Positions 27,523 through 37,219 are shown, counted from the stretch's first letter. The stretch: 64,000 nucleotides of DNA from Pseudomonadota bacterium (GCA_021851325.1 JAJZDZ010000002.1:124001-188000); one strand, 5' to 3'. Numbers and translations: made by a program. The notes: generated by a model not told the origin, from the letters alone.

Positions 27523-27990
27523 ATGCGTGCATTCGATCTTTCCCCCCTTTTCCGCTCCACCGTCGGCTTTGACCGCCTGTTCGACATGCTGGACCAGGCG
27601 CCCCAGTTCGATTCGGGCCAGGGCTATCCGCCCTACAACATCGAGCGGACCGGCGAGACCCACTACCGTATCACTCTGGCGGTCGCCGGCTTTGCCGAGA
27701 ATGACCTGGATGTGGAAGTCCGCGAAGGCGTGCTCACCGTGCAGGGCAAGCGTGCCGAGGACGACGAAAGCCAGACCAATTATCTGCATCGCGGCATTGC
27801 CGGACGGGCCTTTGAGCGCCGCTTCCAGCTTGCTGAAAATGTCGAGGTGCGCGGCGCCCGCCTTGAGAACGGGCTGCTCCACATCGAACTTGAGCGGATT
27901 GTTCCGGAAGAGAAGAAGCCGCGCCGCATTCCGATCGGTGGCGCCGATGTCAAGACGCTTGAGACCAAGGCGGCCAGCAAGGCGGCCTGA
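27523..27990 (+). CDS. Small heat-shock protein Hsp20
   Basis: 155 residues. The alpha-crystallin domain (about 30-130) begins YPPYNIERTGETHYRITLAVAGF, includes the conserved GVLTVQGKR, and ends with ENGLLHIELERIVPEEKKPRRIPI. The opening MRAFDLSPLFRSTVGFDRLF matches IbpA-type Hsp20s. These ATP-independent chaperones hold unfolded proteins. The ATG at 27523 follows GAGGAGG, an unusually strong ribosome binding site. A long in-frame extension to 27412 would run through the putative promoter and is rejected. No ROSE-type thermosensor could be recognised. Confidence 0.93.
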   Translation: MRAFDLSPLFRSTVGFDRLFDMLDQAPQFDSGQGYPPYNIERTGETHYRITLAVAGFAENDLDVEVREGVLTVQGKRAEDDESQTNYLHRGIAGRAFERRFQLAENVEVRGARLENGLLHIELERIVPEEKKPRRIPIGGADVKTLETKAASKAA

Positions 27991-28041
27991 CCGCGATCCC
28001 GTCGCAAGTCATTCGGGCGCCCGTACGGGCGCCCGTCTGGC

Positions 28042-29352
28042 TCAGGCGGAGCTGCGCAGGGCCTGGCCGTTGAGGCCCTCGGCCACCATCGCCGGCAGTT
28101 TGGTACCTGACAGAATGGCCCCTTGCAGCATCGCGTCGCGCAGATCCGCATCGACGAGGGTGGAGTAGCTGAGATCGGCGTTGTCGAGGCGGGCCCGACG
28201 AAGATCCGCCCCGCGCAGGTCGCAGTAGCGCAGTTGTGCGCCTTCCAGACGTACCGGCAGAAGCCGGTCATCGGCGATCAGGAGCGGGCCCAGCTTGGCA
28301 TCCCTGAGGTCGGCATTGTTGAAGCGTGCTCCGGCCAGATTGGCGCCGCGCAAATCTGCCCCGGAAAGTCGGGTGGCACGCAGGTCGGCGCCACTCAGAT
28401 TTGAGCCCTGCAGCGAACAGCCTTCCAGATTGAGACCGTAAAAGACGGCACGGGGCGCGATCAACGCTGTCAGGCTCCGAAATGACAGCGTTGTCAGTCC
28501 CCGCAGGTCAGCATCCGTCAGATCGGCCGGACTTCCCTCCCGACCGTCGGTTTCCGCCCAGCGTGTATGGGCATCCAGCTGCTCGCGCGCCGCAGTCATG
28601 GCGGCATCGAGGACCGCAGGCTTGAGGTCGGTGAGCACATTGGAAAGGTCAGCGCCATCAAACACGGTCATGGTCATGCGGGCGCCAACGAGCACGGCTC
28701 CCGACAGATCGGCCCCGGCCATGTTGCAGCCGGAGAGGTCTGCACCCTCCAGATTGGCGCCGCAAAGCCGTGCCTGGCGCAGATTGGCGCGGGTAAGCGT
28801 ACAGCCACGCATCACCGCATCGGTAAAGTCCGCCTGTAGTGCTACCACCCCGGTCATTTTGGCCCGCTCGAGATTGGCGGCATGAAGCATGGCCGCCGGC
28901 AGCTGGGACGGACCAATGTCGTGCTGCATCAGGCGCAGATTGCCGAAACGGTCCTTTTCGGCAATGGAGCCCTCGCGCAGATCACATTCATAAAGGTCGG
29001 CGCCAATCAGGTTGGCGCCGCGCAATGAGGCGCCGCGCAGGTCAGCGCGCCTGAGGCTTGCCCCTTCCAGGTTGGCCCGGCGCAGATCGGCGCCGAAAAA
29101 CGAACTCGAATCGAGGCGGGCTCCAGCCAGATTGACCTCCTCGAGAATCGCACCGGTGAAATCGGCATCGGCAAGATTGCGGCCTGACAGGTCAAGCCCG
29201 GAAAGATCACAGAAGGCAAAGACCGCGCGCGCCCCGCCCATCCGCCCGGCATAAAGCATCTCATGACGGGCAACAGCGGCCGTCGCAGTCTTCTGCGTCA
29301 GCTTTGAAAAGCGGATCTTGGTTTCGGGCACCATGGCTAACCGTAAGGGCAC
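28042..29352 (-). CDS. Pentapeptide-repeat protein
   Basis: 436 residues, most of them A(D/N)LxX repeats in two blocks (about 45-225 and 275-430), which fold as a right-handed quadrilateral beta-helix. A non-repeat segment of about 40 residues (around 235-275, with TAAREQLDAHTRWAETDG) splits the two blocks. Pentapeptide-repeat proteins include DNA gyrase protectors of the Qnr type and many proteins of unknown role; nothing here identifies the target. GTG at 29352 with AGGGGG five bases upstream is the best start; the alternative ATG at 29334 lacks a good site. No signal peptide. Confidence 0.88.
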   Translation of the reverse strand: MPLRLAMVPETKIRFSKLTQKTATAAVARHEMLYAGRMGGARAVFAFCDLSGLDLSGRNLADADFTGAILEEVNLAGARLDSSSFFGADLRRANLEGASLRRADLRGASLRGANLIGADLYECDLREGSIAEKDRFGNLRLMQHDIGPSQLPAAMLHAANLERAKMTGVVALQADFTDAVMRGCTLTRANLRQARLCGANLEGADLSGCNMAGADLSGAVLVGARMTMTVFDGADLSNVLTDLKPAVLDAAMTAAREQLDAHTRWAETDGREGSPADLTDADLRGLTTLSFRSLTALIAPRAVFYGLNLEGCSLQGSNLSGADLRATRLSGADLRGANLAGARFNNADLRDAKLGPLLIADDRLLPVRLEGAQLRYCDLRGADLRRARLDNADLSYSTLVDADLRDAMLQGAILSGTKLPAMVAEGLNGQALRSSA

Positions 29353-29558
29353 GCGACCCCCTATTCTTGCTAGAACCCTCTAACGGCTCATTAAAATGCG
29401 CGCGAATGGGCCCCCTTGAATGACGATCGCGCTAGCCTTAAGCCCTTGGGATTGGCTATGGTGCGCGCCGCTGCGCCCCTGGGCTGAGATTAGGGCGCGA
29501 AGGGGCCCCCCCCTGCCCACCCGCATCATGCCGCATCTCGTTTCAGAAGAGGTCCGCC

Positions 29559-32500
29559 TTGTATAAGCATGCATTAATGCTGACGGCAGCTACAGTCGCG
29601 CTTTCCCTGGGCACGACCGCTTATGCCGACACCACCATCTCCACGACGGTTAACAAGGCGCAAACGACGAGCACCGCCGGAAACATTCTGGTTGGCGACA
29701 CCACCTCATCCCCGGTCAAGAACGGCACGGTATCGGTCTCGATCGCCAACCCCGCGATCGAGATCAATTCGGCAAACTATGTCCAGATCACGACCGCCTC
29801 CAGCGCGGTCAGCAATAACGGGATCAGCGGGGCCATTGGCGTCCAGATGGATGCGGCCACAACCCCCAATGGCCCGGGCGTGGGCACCGATGCGCTCTAC
29901 AGCATCGGCCAGATCAACCTGACCGGCACTGGCACATCAAAATACGGCATTCTGGTCACTCCGGTTTCTGGCAGCACCAATCCGCAATTCAACGGCAATA
30001 TCGACCTTGGCGCCGGTTCAACCACGACGGTCACCGGCGACAGCTCGGTCGGCGTTGAAGTGGCCACCGGCTCCCAGCTCAATGGCGACATCAAGATTCT
30101 GGGCACCCTGATCGGAAACCCCAGTTCGACCGTTGCCTCGACCGGCGGCAATGTCACCGGCATCCGCCTCAACGGCATACTGAACGGCAACGTTCTTATT
30201 AATTCCGGTGGATCGGTTCAGGCCTATGGCCAGGGCGCCCAGGGACTTGTGGTTGCGAACACGGTAACCGGCAACATCACCAACAATGGCGCGCTCGACG
30301 CACTTGGCATTCAGAACGCCCTCATCAACTCGGTCAATCCTGAAGCCAGCTCGGCCCTCATTGTGGCGGGCTCGGTTCAGGGCGGTATCTATAACGCCGG
30401 GCCGCTGTCGAGCGGCAGTTCGACGGTGCGGGCAGCGATCACCACTTATGGAAACGCGCCTGCAGTCCTGATTTCTTCCAGTGGTGCCGGCGCCGTGAGC
30501 CCGACGCCGATGACGATCGGCACTTATACCACCATCACCAGTTCAGCTGTTCCGCAGGTCAATGGCAGCTACAGCTTCGTCAACCGTGGCGCCATCAGTT
30601 CCCATCCCTACAATGCCGATCTGAACGGCACGATCGGCGTCAATCTGCAGGGTGATGCCATCGGTACGGTCACCTTCAGCGGCGGGCTGTACAATCCTGG
30701 TACCATCAGTGCATCGGCGACCACCGATGCCAAGGCGACCTCGGTGGTGACCGCGAGCGGCATCATCGTCGGCAATTACGTCAACCTGCCCTCGATCGTT
30801 GTCGATAATGCCGAATCAGGTGGCGGTAGCGTCACCTCATCGGTCAGCGGAGCCTATGCCGCATCCACCGCCGCAATTGCCATCAACCAGTACGGCAACA
30901 TGCCGCTTTTGGTGAACAATGGCGGCTCCATCACCGCCACGGCATCAAGCACGAGCACCACCATCACCAATCCCGGCAACACGAGTTCGACCACCTTGCC
31001 GGGGCTTTCCGCGTACGCTGTGGAAGATCTGTCCGGCACCCTGACCACGATCGACAATTATGGCGGGCTCATCAGTGCTTCGGCAACGCAGCTTGCGGAT
31101 AACAGCCAGGTGGCCGTGGCGCTTGGCCTCAGCGCCGCCAAGGGCAACGTCACCATCAACAATACCGGCAACATCCTTGGCGAAGTCCTGCTGGGTTCGC
31201 ATAACGACACCATCAATGTCAGTGGCACCAGCAGTACGCCGGCCTCGATCATTGGCAACATCTCGCTCGGCGGCGGTCTGGACACGCTCAACATCGGCGA
31301 TTTTGGCACCGTCAAGGGTTCGGTCACGGAGTTCGGTGGCGGCAGCGCAACGGTAACCGTCGGCAGTGGCGCCGGCACTGGCACGCTCATCCTGACCAAT
31401 ACGACCCAAGGGCTCACCGTCAACACGCTGCACGTCAAGAGCGGTGGCACGCTGGGGATGTCGATTTCGCAGGCGTTTAATTCGACCGCCGCCGGCTACG
31501 TTGGACCGGTGATCCAGGCTGTCACCGTCACCTCCAATAACGTGACCACGCCCGGCGCGATCACCCTGGATCCAAATTCCAAGTTCACCCTCAATTATCA
31601 GAGCTTCATTTCGACGCCCAATCCTGGCCAGCCGGCGCAGTTCGTTCTTCTGGATGCGCCCGCAGGTCAGCTGTCACTCGGTAATTTTGCCAGCATCCAG
31701 ACGACGATCGTGGGCAATTCGACCAACAAGATTGCCGGCCAGATCCCCTATCTCTTCACCGGCAATGTCTGCACCTTCAACGTATCGGCGGTCAGCGACT
31801 GCGCCGGCCCGTCGCCCACTCTCGATTCCCAGCTCGTCCTCAATCTGCAGCCCAAGAGCGCCGCCCAGCTCGGACTTACGGGCAATACCGCCAAGATCTT
31901 TCCCTATGCCAATGCGGCCCTGGCGACCGACAGCACCCTTGGCGGCAATTTTGTCTCTGACATTACCAATGCGGCCCAGGCACAGGCGGCCTATAATGCC
32001 TTCCTGCCCGATCTTTCCGGTTCATCGCGGGCGGTACTCGTCTCCATCACGGATCAGGCGAGCGGACCCGTGGCGCAGCGTCAGCGCGATCTACGCATGT
32101 ATGCCGACAAACAGGGTGGCACCACCCTGTGGGGCCAGGAGTTTTTCCAGCGTATGGATACGGGCCGCAATATCGAGGGTTACAAGGGAAGCGGCTTTGG
32201 CTTTGCGATCGGTGCCGACAAGGGCACGCCGGAATCGGGACGTTACGGCGCGGCGATTACCTTCTTCTCCGGCGATCAGACCAACAAGGCGCCTGATTTC
32301 GCCAAGACTACCAATCAATGGTACCTGCTGACCGGTTACACCGACTGGCGCAACAAGGGAATATTCCTCGATACCCAGGGTTCGTTCGGGTATGGCGCGC
32401 TCAAAGGCCGCCGTTACATGCAGCTGACCAACCCGACGACCGGTTCCATCATCTATACGCGGGCAGCGGCAAACAAGCACGCTGCGCTGGCGCTGGCGGG

Positions 32501-32987
32501 CGGATTCTCAACCGGAGCCATCCTGACCTATGGTGGCACGGTGATCACGCCGCAGTTCAGTCTTGATGCCCTGACCATGCGCGAGGAAGGCTACACCGAA
32601 ACCGGCGGTGGCTCCGGTACCACGGGGGCTGATGGCTTCGACCTCATTGTCGCGCCTTATTATGCCTCGTCGGCGCGCGCCTATCTTGGCAGTTCCATCC
32701 GCCAGGATATCGACCTCGGCGGCTTCTACCTGCAGCCGGAACTGCACGCCGGTTACCGTTACGACTTCCTGGCAAGCCCGGTAAAGCTTCACGCCGCCTT
32801 CGCGAGCCTGCCGACCAGCAAGTTCGCACTCACCGGTCCCAATCCCACGCGCGGCAATATTGTCGCCGGCGGCACACTCTCGGTGGCAACGGGAACCTGG
32901 TCGTTAGGCGTCAATTACGACTATCTGCGCAGCACCAGTGGCGGTGTCGACCAGATGGGAACGCTGACGCTGCTGGGACGCTTCTGA
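29559..32987 (+). CDS. Type V autotransporter with beta-helical passenger
   Basis: 1142 residues. A signal peptide (MYKHALMLTAATVALSLGTTAYA) precedes a Gly/Ser/Thr/Asn-rich passenger (about 25-800) with many NxGxI turns, for example NNTGNILGEVLLGSHNDTINV, expected to form a beta-helix. The last 280 residues or so form the autotransporter barrel (TTLWGQEFFQRMD ... TLTLLGRF, ending in the Phe needed for outer membrane insertion). The start is a TTG at 29559, with AGAGGT upstream; an ATG at 29577 is also possible. Autotransporters export their own passenger to the cell surface, often for adhesion. No protease or esterase motif was seen in the passenger. Confidence 0.9.
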   Translation: MYKHALMLTAATVALSLGTTAYADTTISTTVNKAQTTSTAGNILVGDTTSSPVKNGTVSVSIANPAIEINSANYVQITTASSAVSNNGISGAIGVQMDAATTPNGPGVGTDALYSIGQINLTGTGTSKYGILVTPVSGSTNPQFNGNIDLGAGSTTTVTGDSSVGVEVATGSQLNGDIKILGTLIGNPSSTVASTGGNVTGIRLNGILNGNVLINSGGSVQAYGQGAQGLVVANTVTGNITNNGALDALGIQNALINSVNPEASSALIVAGSVQGGIYNAGPLSSGSSTVRAAITTYGNAPAVLISSSGAGAVSPTPMTIGTYTTITSSAVPQVNGSYSFVNRGAISSHPYNADLNGTIGVNLQGDAIGTVTFSGGLYNPGTISASATTDAKATSVVTASGIIVGNYVNLPSIVVDNAESGGGSVTSSVSGAYAASTAAIAINQYGNMPLLVNNGGSITATASSTSTTITNPGNTSSTTLPGLSAYAVEDLSGTLTTIDNYGGLISASATQLADNSQVAVALGLSAAKGNVTINNTGNILGEVLLGSHNDTINVSGTSSTPASIIGNISLGGGLDTLNIGDFGTVKGSVTEFGGGSATVTVGSGAGTGTLILTNTTQGLTVNTLHVKSGGTLGMSISQAFNSTAAGYVGPVIQAVTVTSNNVTTPGAITLDPNSKFTLNYQSFISTPNPGQPAQFVLLDAPAGQLSLGNFASIQTTIVGNSTNKIAGQIPYLFTGNVCTFNVSAVSDCAGPSPTLDSQLVLNLQPKSAAQLGLTGNTAKIFPYANAALATDSTLGGNFVSDITNAAQAQAAYNAFLPDLSGSSRAVLVSITDQASGPVAQRQRDLRMYADKQGGTTLWGQEFFQRMDTGRNIEGYKGSGFGFAIGADKGTPESGRYGAAITFFSGDQTNKAPDFAKTTNQWYLLTGYTDWRNKGIFLDTQGSFGYGALKGRRYMQLTNPTTGSIIYTRAAANKHAALALAGGFSTGAILTYGGTVITPQFSLDALTMREEGYTETGGGSGTTGADGFDLIVAPYYASSARAYLGSSIRQDIDLGGFYLQPELHAGYRYDFLASPVKLHAAFASLPTSKFALTGPNPTRGNIVAGGTLSVATGTWSLGVNYDYLRSTSGGVDQMGTLTLLGRF

Positions 32988-33000
32988 TCCCCTCAAGCAT

Positions 33001-33045
33001 ACCCTTTCGGGGCGAGGGAACGCTTTGGCGCTCCCTCAAAAGGGT
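33001..33045 (+). terminator. Nested hairpin after the autotransporter gene
   Basis: An inner stem (33014-33023 with 33028-33037, one mismatch, loop TTTG) sits inside an outer ACCCTTT/AAAGGGT pair. It starts 14 bases past the stop codon. No T-run follows, so termination is plausible but unproven. Confidence 0.5.
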
Positions 33046-33160
33046 GCTCGGCACGCCTCATTGCGCAATCGTGTAGGAATAGTGGTCGTGGCGGGTAAGG
33101 CCAGCCTGTGTGCTCGGACCTGTCGCAGCAAGCAACACCCGCTCCTTTCAGAAGCGCCAT

Positions 33161-33388
33161 TCACGTGTCTTCCGAAGTAAGCGGTCCGGGGACATATTCG
33201 AGCAGGTCAGCGGGCTGGCACTGCAGATAATCGCAGATCCGTTCGAGCGTACTGAAGCGAACACCGCGCACCTTGCCGGATTTCAGCAGGGACAGGTTCT
33301 GCTCGGTGATGCCGACATGCAGGGCCAATTCCCTGGAAGTAACCTTGCGGCGTGCCAGCATCACGTCCAGATGTACGAGGATGGGCAT
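33161..33388 (-). CDS. Small XRE-family transcriptional regulator
   Basis: 75 residues, almost entirely a Cro/CI helix-turn-helix: VMLARRKVTSRELALHVGITEQNLSLLKSGKVRGVRFSTL, followed by CDYLQCQPADLLEY. This is a well-defined YozG-like subfamily that is usually found next to a DUF2975 membrane protein, as here. The start at 33388 gives the family's MPIxVxLD beginning and sits two bases after the upstream gene's stop codon. The pair probably forms a membrane-linked regulatory unit, an idea inferred from its frequent co-occurrence. Confidence 0.9.
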   Translation of the reverse strand: MPILVHLDVMLARRKVTSRELALHVGITEQNLSLLKSGKVRGVRFSTLERICDYLQCQPADLLEYVPGPLTSEDT

Positions 33389-33390
33389 GG

Positions 33391-33939
33391 CTAGACGATC
33401 TGCGCGCTGTCTTCGGCGGCACGACGGGCTTCGGTGAGGATCCACGCAATCAGGTAGAAGATCCCGCCCACCAGGAAAAACCAGACGTCGCTGCCATCGA
33501 CTTCAGCGCTCATGCTGCTGATACCGGCTATCCCGCCAAGGTGAGCGCCGAGTTCTATCAGCGGTGGCAGCAGCACATCGAGCGCCGGTACCACCACCAA
33601 AGTCAGCGCGAAGGCGCGCAGATGCAACACCGGAGCAAGACCAAAAAAGTCCCCGCTCTCGAAGCAGCGCAGCAGGCTGCGCAAGCGCCACAGCCCATAG
33701 AGCAAAGCAAGGAGCACCACGCTCTCGGCGAGTTGATCCAGATAGATATGGCCAGCCAGGGCCTTTGGGCCAGTGACGTTGATCTTCAATAAACCGAGAT
33801 GGTGGGCCCCCAGGGGCGCGCTCCAGAGTCCGATCAGGGTTGCCCCACCGAGGATCAGCCCGAGCTCGCTCAGCCAGCGCAGGCGGCGCGCAGCGCGCCT
33901 CGCATGACCACTCTCATGATTTGTTGTTTCATGTGTCAT
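33391..33939 (-). CDS. DUF2975 membrane protein
   Basis: 182 residues with four predicted membrane segments (about 22-43, 68-88, 107-128, 148-168), the DUF2975 layout. The short motif SGDFFGLAPVLHLRAFALTL between helices two and three is typical. No enzymatic role is known; its partner is the adjacent XRE regulator. No Shine-Dalgarno sequence precedes the ATG, but a promoter-like sequence lies immediately upstream. Confidence 0.85.
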   Translation of the reverse strand: MTHETTNHESGHARRAARRLRWLSELGLILGGATLIGLWSAPLGAHHLGLLKINVTGPKALAGHIYLDQLAESVVLLALLYGLWRLRSLLRCFESGDFFGLAPVLHLRAFALTLVVVPALDVLLPPLIELGAHLGGIAGISSMSAEVDGSDVWFFLVGGIFYLIAWILTEARRAAEDSAQIV

Positions 33940-33946
33940 GTTTATT

Positions 33947-33976
33947 GTTTTACATTAATTGTATCTCGTTTTGCAA
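33947..33976 (-). promoter_or_regulatory. Candidate promoter for a leaderless DUF2975-XRE transcript
   Basis: On the minus strand, TTGCAA (33976-33971), an 18-base spacer and TAAAAC (33952-33947) lie in a local AT-rich stretch. The -10-like element ends 7 bases before the ATG at 33939, so transcription would start at or next to the start codon. Both hexamers match sigma-70 at four of six positions. Confidence 0.35.
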
Positions 33977-34111
33977 GAGGGAAATCGCATACACCCCTGC
34001 CGGGCTCGCCGCGTCAACGCCCGCCACGAAATCTACTCGCAATGGGGTTCGCTGCCCGCAACATCCGGTTTGTATCGTGCGCGTCAGTCCGCCGCGTGCG
34101 GCCACAGGCAG

Positions 34112-34141
34112 AAAAAAAGGGCGGGACAGGTCCCGCCCTTT
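34112..34141 (-). terminator. Terminator of TonB receptor 1
   Basis: GGGCGGGAC, a two-base loop and GTCCCGCCC form a perfect stem, followed on the minus strand by a run of seven T. The receptor stop is 52 bases upstream in the transcript. Confidence 0.85.
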
Positions 34142-34156
34142 GAAGGCTATGCGCAG

Positions 34157-34179
34157 GTGGCACGACAGATGCGTGCCAC
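34157..34179 (-). repeat. Second hairpin in the 3' end of TonB receptor 1
   Basis: GTGGCACG and CGTGCCAC flank a 7-base loop, between the stop codon at 34193 and the terminator. The same element is found after receptor 2. Confidence 0.65.
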
Positions 34180-34192
34180 TTTTCACGCCGGC

Positions 34193-37100
34193 CTAGAAGT
34201 TAAGCCCGAAGGTCACGCCGAAGGTCCGCGGGTCACCGTAGAACGCATTGGTGTAATTGCCCGAGGTAGCCGCGGTCAGATATTCGCCCGTGATATAATT
34301 GTTATCTAGGACGTTCTTGGCCCAGAGGCGCAGATACCAGGTGCCATCCGGAGAGTTCAGCTGGGATTGCAGGTTCATGACGTCATACGATGCAATCTTG
34401 TTGACCGCGCCATTGAAGACGCTGCCATACATGTCAGTCTGCCAGTAATAGTCGACCCGACTGACGAGATGATAATCGTTGGGCAGAGGCAGGGTGTACT
34501 GCGCACCGATGCTGATGGTGACGGGCGGCGTATTCTGCAGTTCATTACCCTTGAGGCTCTGCGGGACGCCGCCATAGGTGCCATTTACGGCTGGCGCGGT
34601 GGTCGAGAAGCCCTGGGCTGCCAATGCCTGCGCATAGGTTACGCCCGGCGCAATCAGCTTGTTGGGATTCATGCAGCTGCCGTATGCCGCATAAGGAATG
34701 CCCGAAGACGCCAGAGCGCCGACGCCTCCCGGAGGCGCGAAGAACAGGCCGCCGACGTTGGGCAGAGTGCCCGGCTTGGCGCCATTGTAGTAGAGGACGC
34801 AGTTCTCGCCGCCGGTTCCACTGATCGTCGCATCCTTGACGAGGAGGGCGTTGGCGTAGCCGTTTGTCGGGTTGCGCGGATTGATCGAAGACGAGTTGCC
34901 AATGCTGGTATTGGTGCTGGAGAAACCAAGGTTGAACTGCCAGCGGTTGGTCGGCGCCCACAATACCGTGCTTTCAACACCCCAGAGCTTGGCGTTGATG
35001 TTTTCGTTGACCGAGGTGTTGTTGACGATCTTCGAAACCTGCAGCCCGGTGTAGTTGTAGTACCAGATGTCACCATTGGCCTGCAGGTCACCACCCAGTG
35101 CGGTGTTCTTGGTACCGACTTCGAAGGCGTCGATGCTTTCCGGATTGTAGGAGGCCGGAACGCCGAGGCCCGGCTGAACGCCCGGATTGAACCCACCGGC
35201 CTTATAGCCACGGGCATAAGAGGCATAGAACAGGCTCTGGTCGGTGAAGGAGAGTTTCGGCGTGTAGTCGACCACCGCCCGACCGGTCCACTTGTCATAG
35301 GTGACCTGGTTAAACTGCCAGGCATCGTTCGGACCTACCGGCTGGTTGACACCGCAGCCCGCCGACGCGGCAGTTCCGGGCACCGAACCGTTGGCGCAGT
35401 TGAAGTCAATCTGACCCTGCGAGGCCAACGCCGCCATCGCCGCGTCCTCATTGGTGGACCCGATCGGGACCAGACCGGAGAGGAGTTCGATGCGGCCCTG
35501 CTGGTACTTCTGGTCCTCGGTCCAGCGCGCGCCGACCGTGAACTTCAACAGATGCGGGATCGCGGTGTAGTAGGCTTCCGCGTAAATGCCCTTGGACCTC
35601 AGGCGGTTAAGCTTGCCGTAGTTGTTGTAGTAACCCGGCCCGTAGATGCAGCCCGTGGTGCCGCAGAGCTGCGGTGCCGCCAGGCCCGCCAGACCACCGA
35701 GGATAATCGAAGGGTAATCAAGGGTATCGGTATTGACGAAATAATTGCCGTTGAGGTTCTGCTGCAAATAGTAGAAGCCCAGCATGCCATTGAGCGGACC
35801 GCTGAAGTGGGTGTTGAAGCGCCACTCCCCAGACCACTGCGTCGCCGCCCCGTTCGACTGGTCATAGGCCGCCAGCGAGTTCGAGAAGGTGTAATTGCCG
35901 CCGATCACGCCAAGATTGGTCGTGCCCGATATCGGCAGCTCATTGGGATGCGAGAAATAAGGCGCATAAATCGCGGCATACGCAGGCCCAGCGACATGGG
36001 CAAGTGTACCGAGGAAGACCGCCTTGGCTGTCGCCCAGGCGACCGGGTTGATCGTTACGCCGGGATTGTTGTTGTAGCTTTCCTGCGAGAAGACGCTGTT
36101 CTGGTCGTAGCCAAGGACCGCATCGGAATCGAGCCAGCTGGCCCAGGACTGATGCCAGGACAGGGCCAGGAAATTGTCCTGCGCGCGATAGGTCGGATCG
36201 AAGGTGGTGTAGATCTGGCGAGGATTGGCCGGGCTCGAGATACCTGAAGTCGGGGTCGTCGCCAGGTTGGTAAGGCCGAGCAGCGGCGCTAGGGCGCCAA
36301 GCGTGCCACCGAACGTCGTCGTCATCGCCTGGACCGATGAGGCGATGTATCCGAGGGTGGCGTTGCCGTTCACAGCACCGGTAGCGGATAGCGAATTCGG
36401 CAGACAGCCGAGGATGCCTGAGGGGTCGGTCGCGCACAGCTGCTTCTGCGAGCGCATGTGATTGTCGGATTCGCTCGAGAACTGTCCGGTGAAGTCGACC
36501 CGGGTTCTGGAGGTCGGCTCCCAGCGCAACTCGGTACGGATGGAGTACTGGTTACGGTTGTCCGGGTGGCTGTTATTGTAGAGGTTGTGGGTGTAGCCCG
36601 AGTGACGGACATAATCGCCGGCAATGCGCAGTCCGAGCTGGTCGGTGACCAAGGGAACGTTGACGAAGCCCTTGAACTGCATCAGGTCATAATTGCCGTA
36701 GGTGGCCTGCAGGTTGCTCGAGAAGCCCGTGAGGTCAGGCTTCGCCGCCACCACATTGACCACACCGCCGGTGGCACCGCGGCCATAAAGGGTCGACTGC
36801 GGTCCGCGCAGCACCTCGATGCGCTGCAGGTCGTAGAACGAGCCGTCGGCCAGGTTCGGGGCGGCCAGATAGACGTTGTTGAAGTTGATGGCGACGCCGG
36901 ATTCGGCGTCATAGCCCACGGCGGTGATGCCGATGCCGCGGATCTGGAAGTCGGAACCCGTGAAATTGCCCTTGGTGTAGCTGACACTGGGGGTGGCAAA
37001 CTGCAGATCGTTAAAGCGGGTGATCTGATGGGCCGAGAGATCGTGGGCGGTGAAGGCCGAGATGGCGATGGGAACGCTTTGAACGTTCTGACTGGTCTTC

Positions 37101-37219
37101 TGGGCGGTAACCACCACGGTTTCGATCTGGGCGAAGGCCGGTGCGGCCAGCATGGTGGTAAGAAGCAAGGCTGAGACAAACGCGGCGGACTGGGAGGTCC
37201 GAGTACCAAATCCCGACAT
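34193..37219 (-). CDS. TonB-dependent receptor 1 (duplicated copy)
   Basis: 1008 residues. Signal peptide (ALLLTTMLAAPAFA), TonB box IETVVVTAQK, plug domain with the conserved VLRGPQSTLYGRGATGGVVNVV, then a 22-strand barrel ending PRTFGVTFGLNF with C-terminal Phe. At 1008 residues it is much larger than classical siderophore receptors (700-800) and resembles the large receptors of Caulobacter and sphingomonads used for plant-derived or aromatic compounds. The substrate is unknown. The first 257 residues are identical to receptor 2, and identity falls in the barrel. AGGGGAC precedes the start. Confidence 0.93.
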   Translation of the reverse strand: MSGFGTRTSQSAAFVSALLLTTMLAAPAFAQIETVVVTAQKTSQNVQSVPIAISAFTAHDLSAHQITRFNDLQFATPSVSYTKGNFTGSDFQIRGIGITAVGYDAESGVAINFNNVYLAAPNLADGSFYDLQRIEVLRGPQSTLYGRGATGGVVNVVAAKPDLTGFSSNLQATYGNYDLMQFKGFVNVPLVTDQLGLRIAGDYVRHSGYTHNLYNNSHPDNRNQYSIRTELRWEPTSRTRVDFTGQFSSESDNHMRSQKQLCATDPSGILGCLPNSLSATGAVNGNATLGYIASSVQAMTTTFGGTLGALAPLLGLTNLATTPTSGISSPANPRQIYTTFDPTYRAQDNFLALSWHQSWASWLDSDAVLGYDQNSVFSQESYNNNPGVTINPVAWATAKAVFLGTLAHVAGPAYAAIYAPYFSHPNELPISGTTNLGVIGGNYTFSNSLAAYDQSNGAATQWSGEWRFNTHFSGPLNGMLGFYYLQQNLNGNYFVNTDTLDYPSIILGGLAGLAAPQLCGTTGCIYGPGYYNNYGKLNRLRSKGIYAEAYYTAIPHLLKFTVGARWTEDQKYQQGRIELLSGLVPIGSTNEDAAMAALASQGQIDFNCANGSVPGTAASAGCGVNQPVGPNDAWQFNQVTYDKWTGRAVVDYTPKLSFTDQSLFYASYARGYKAGGFNPGVQPGLGVPASYNPESIDAFEVGTKNTALGGDLQANGDIWYYNYTGLQVSKIVNNTSVNENINAKLWGVESTVLWAPTNRWQFNLGFSSTNTSIGNSSSINPRNPTNGYANALLVKDATISGTGGENCVLYYNGAKPGTLPNVGGLFFAPPGGVGALASSGIPYAAYGSCMNPNKLIAPGVTYAQALAAQGFSTTAPAVNGTYGGVPQSLKGNELQNTPPVTISIGAQYTLPLPNDYHLVSRVDYYWQTDMYGSVFNGAVNKIASYDVMNLQSQLNSPDGTWYLRLWAKNVLDNNYITGEYLTAATSGNYTNAFYGDPRTFGVTFGLNF

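Noticed and set aside
27523-27990. ROSE-type RNA thermometer upstream of hsp20
   Set aside because: I could not find a conserved pyrimidine element near the start that pairs with the GAGGAGG ribosome binding site.
33950-34186. Minus-strand open frame of 78 codons after TonB receptor 1
   Set aside because: It is a translation of the receptor's terminator region, as above, and overlaps the DUF2975 promoter.
34367-36247. Open frame of 626 codons on the plus strand opposite TonB receptor 1, and similar long frames opposite receptors 2 and 3
   Set aside because: They lie entirely inside the receptors in antisense, have the Arg/Val-rich composition of GC-rich shadow frames, and lack family motifs. 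The receptors themselves are unambiguous.
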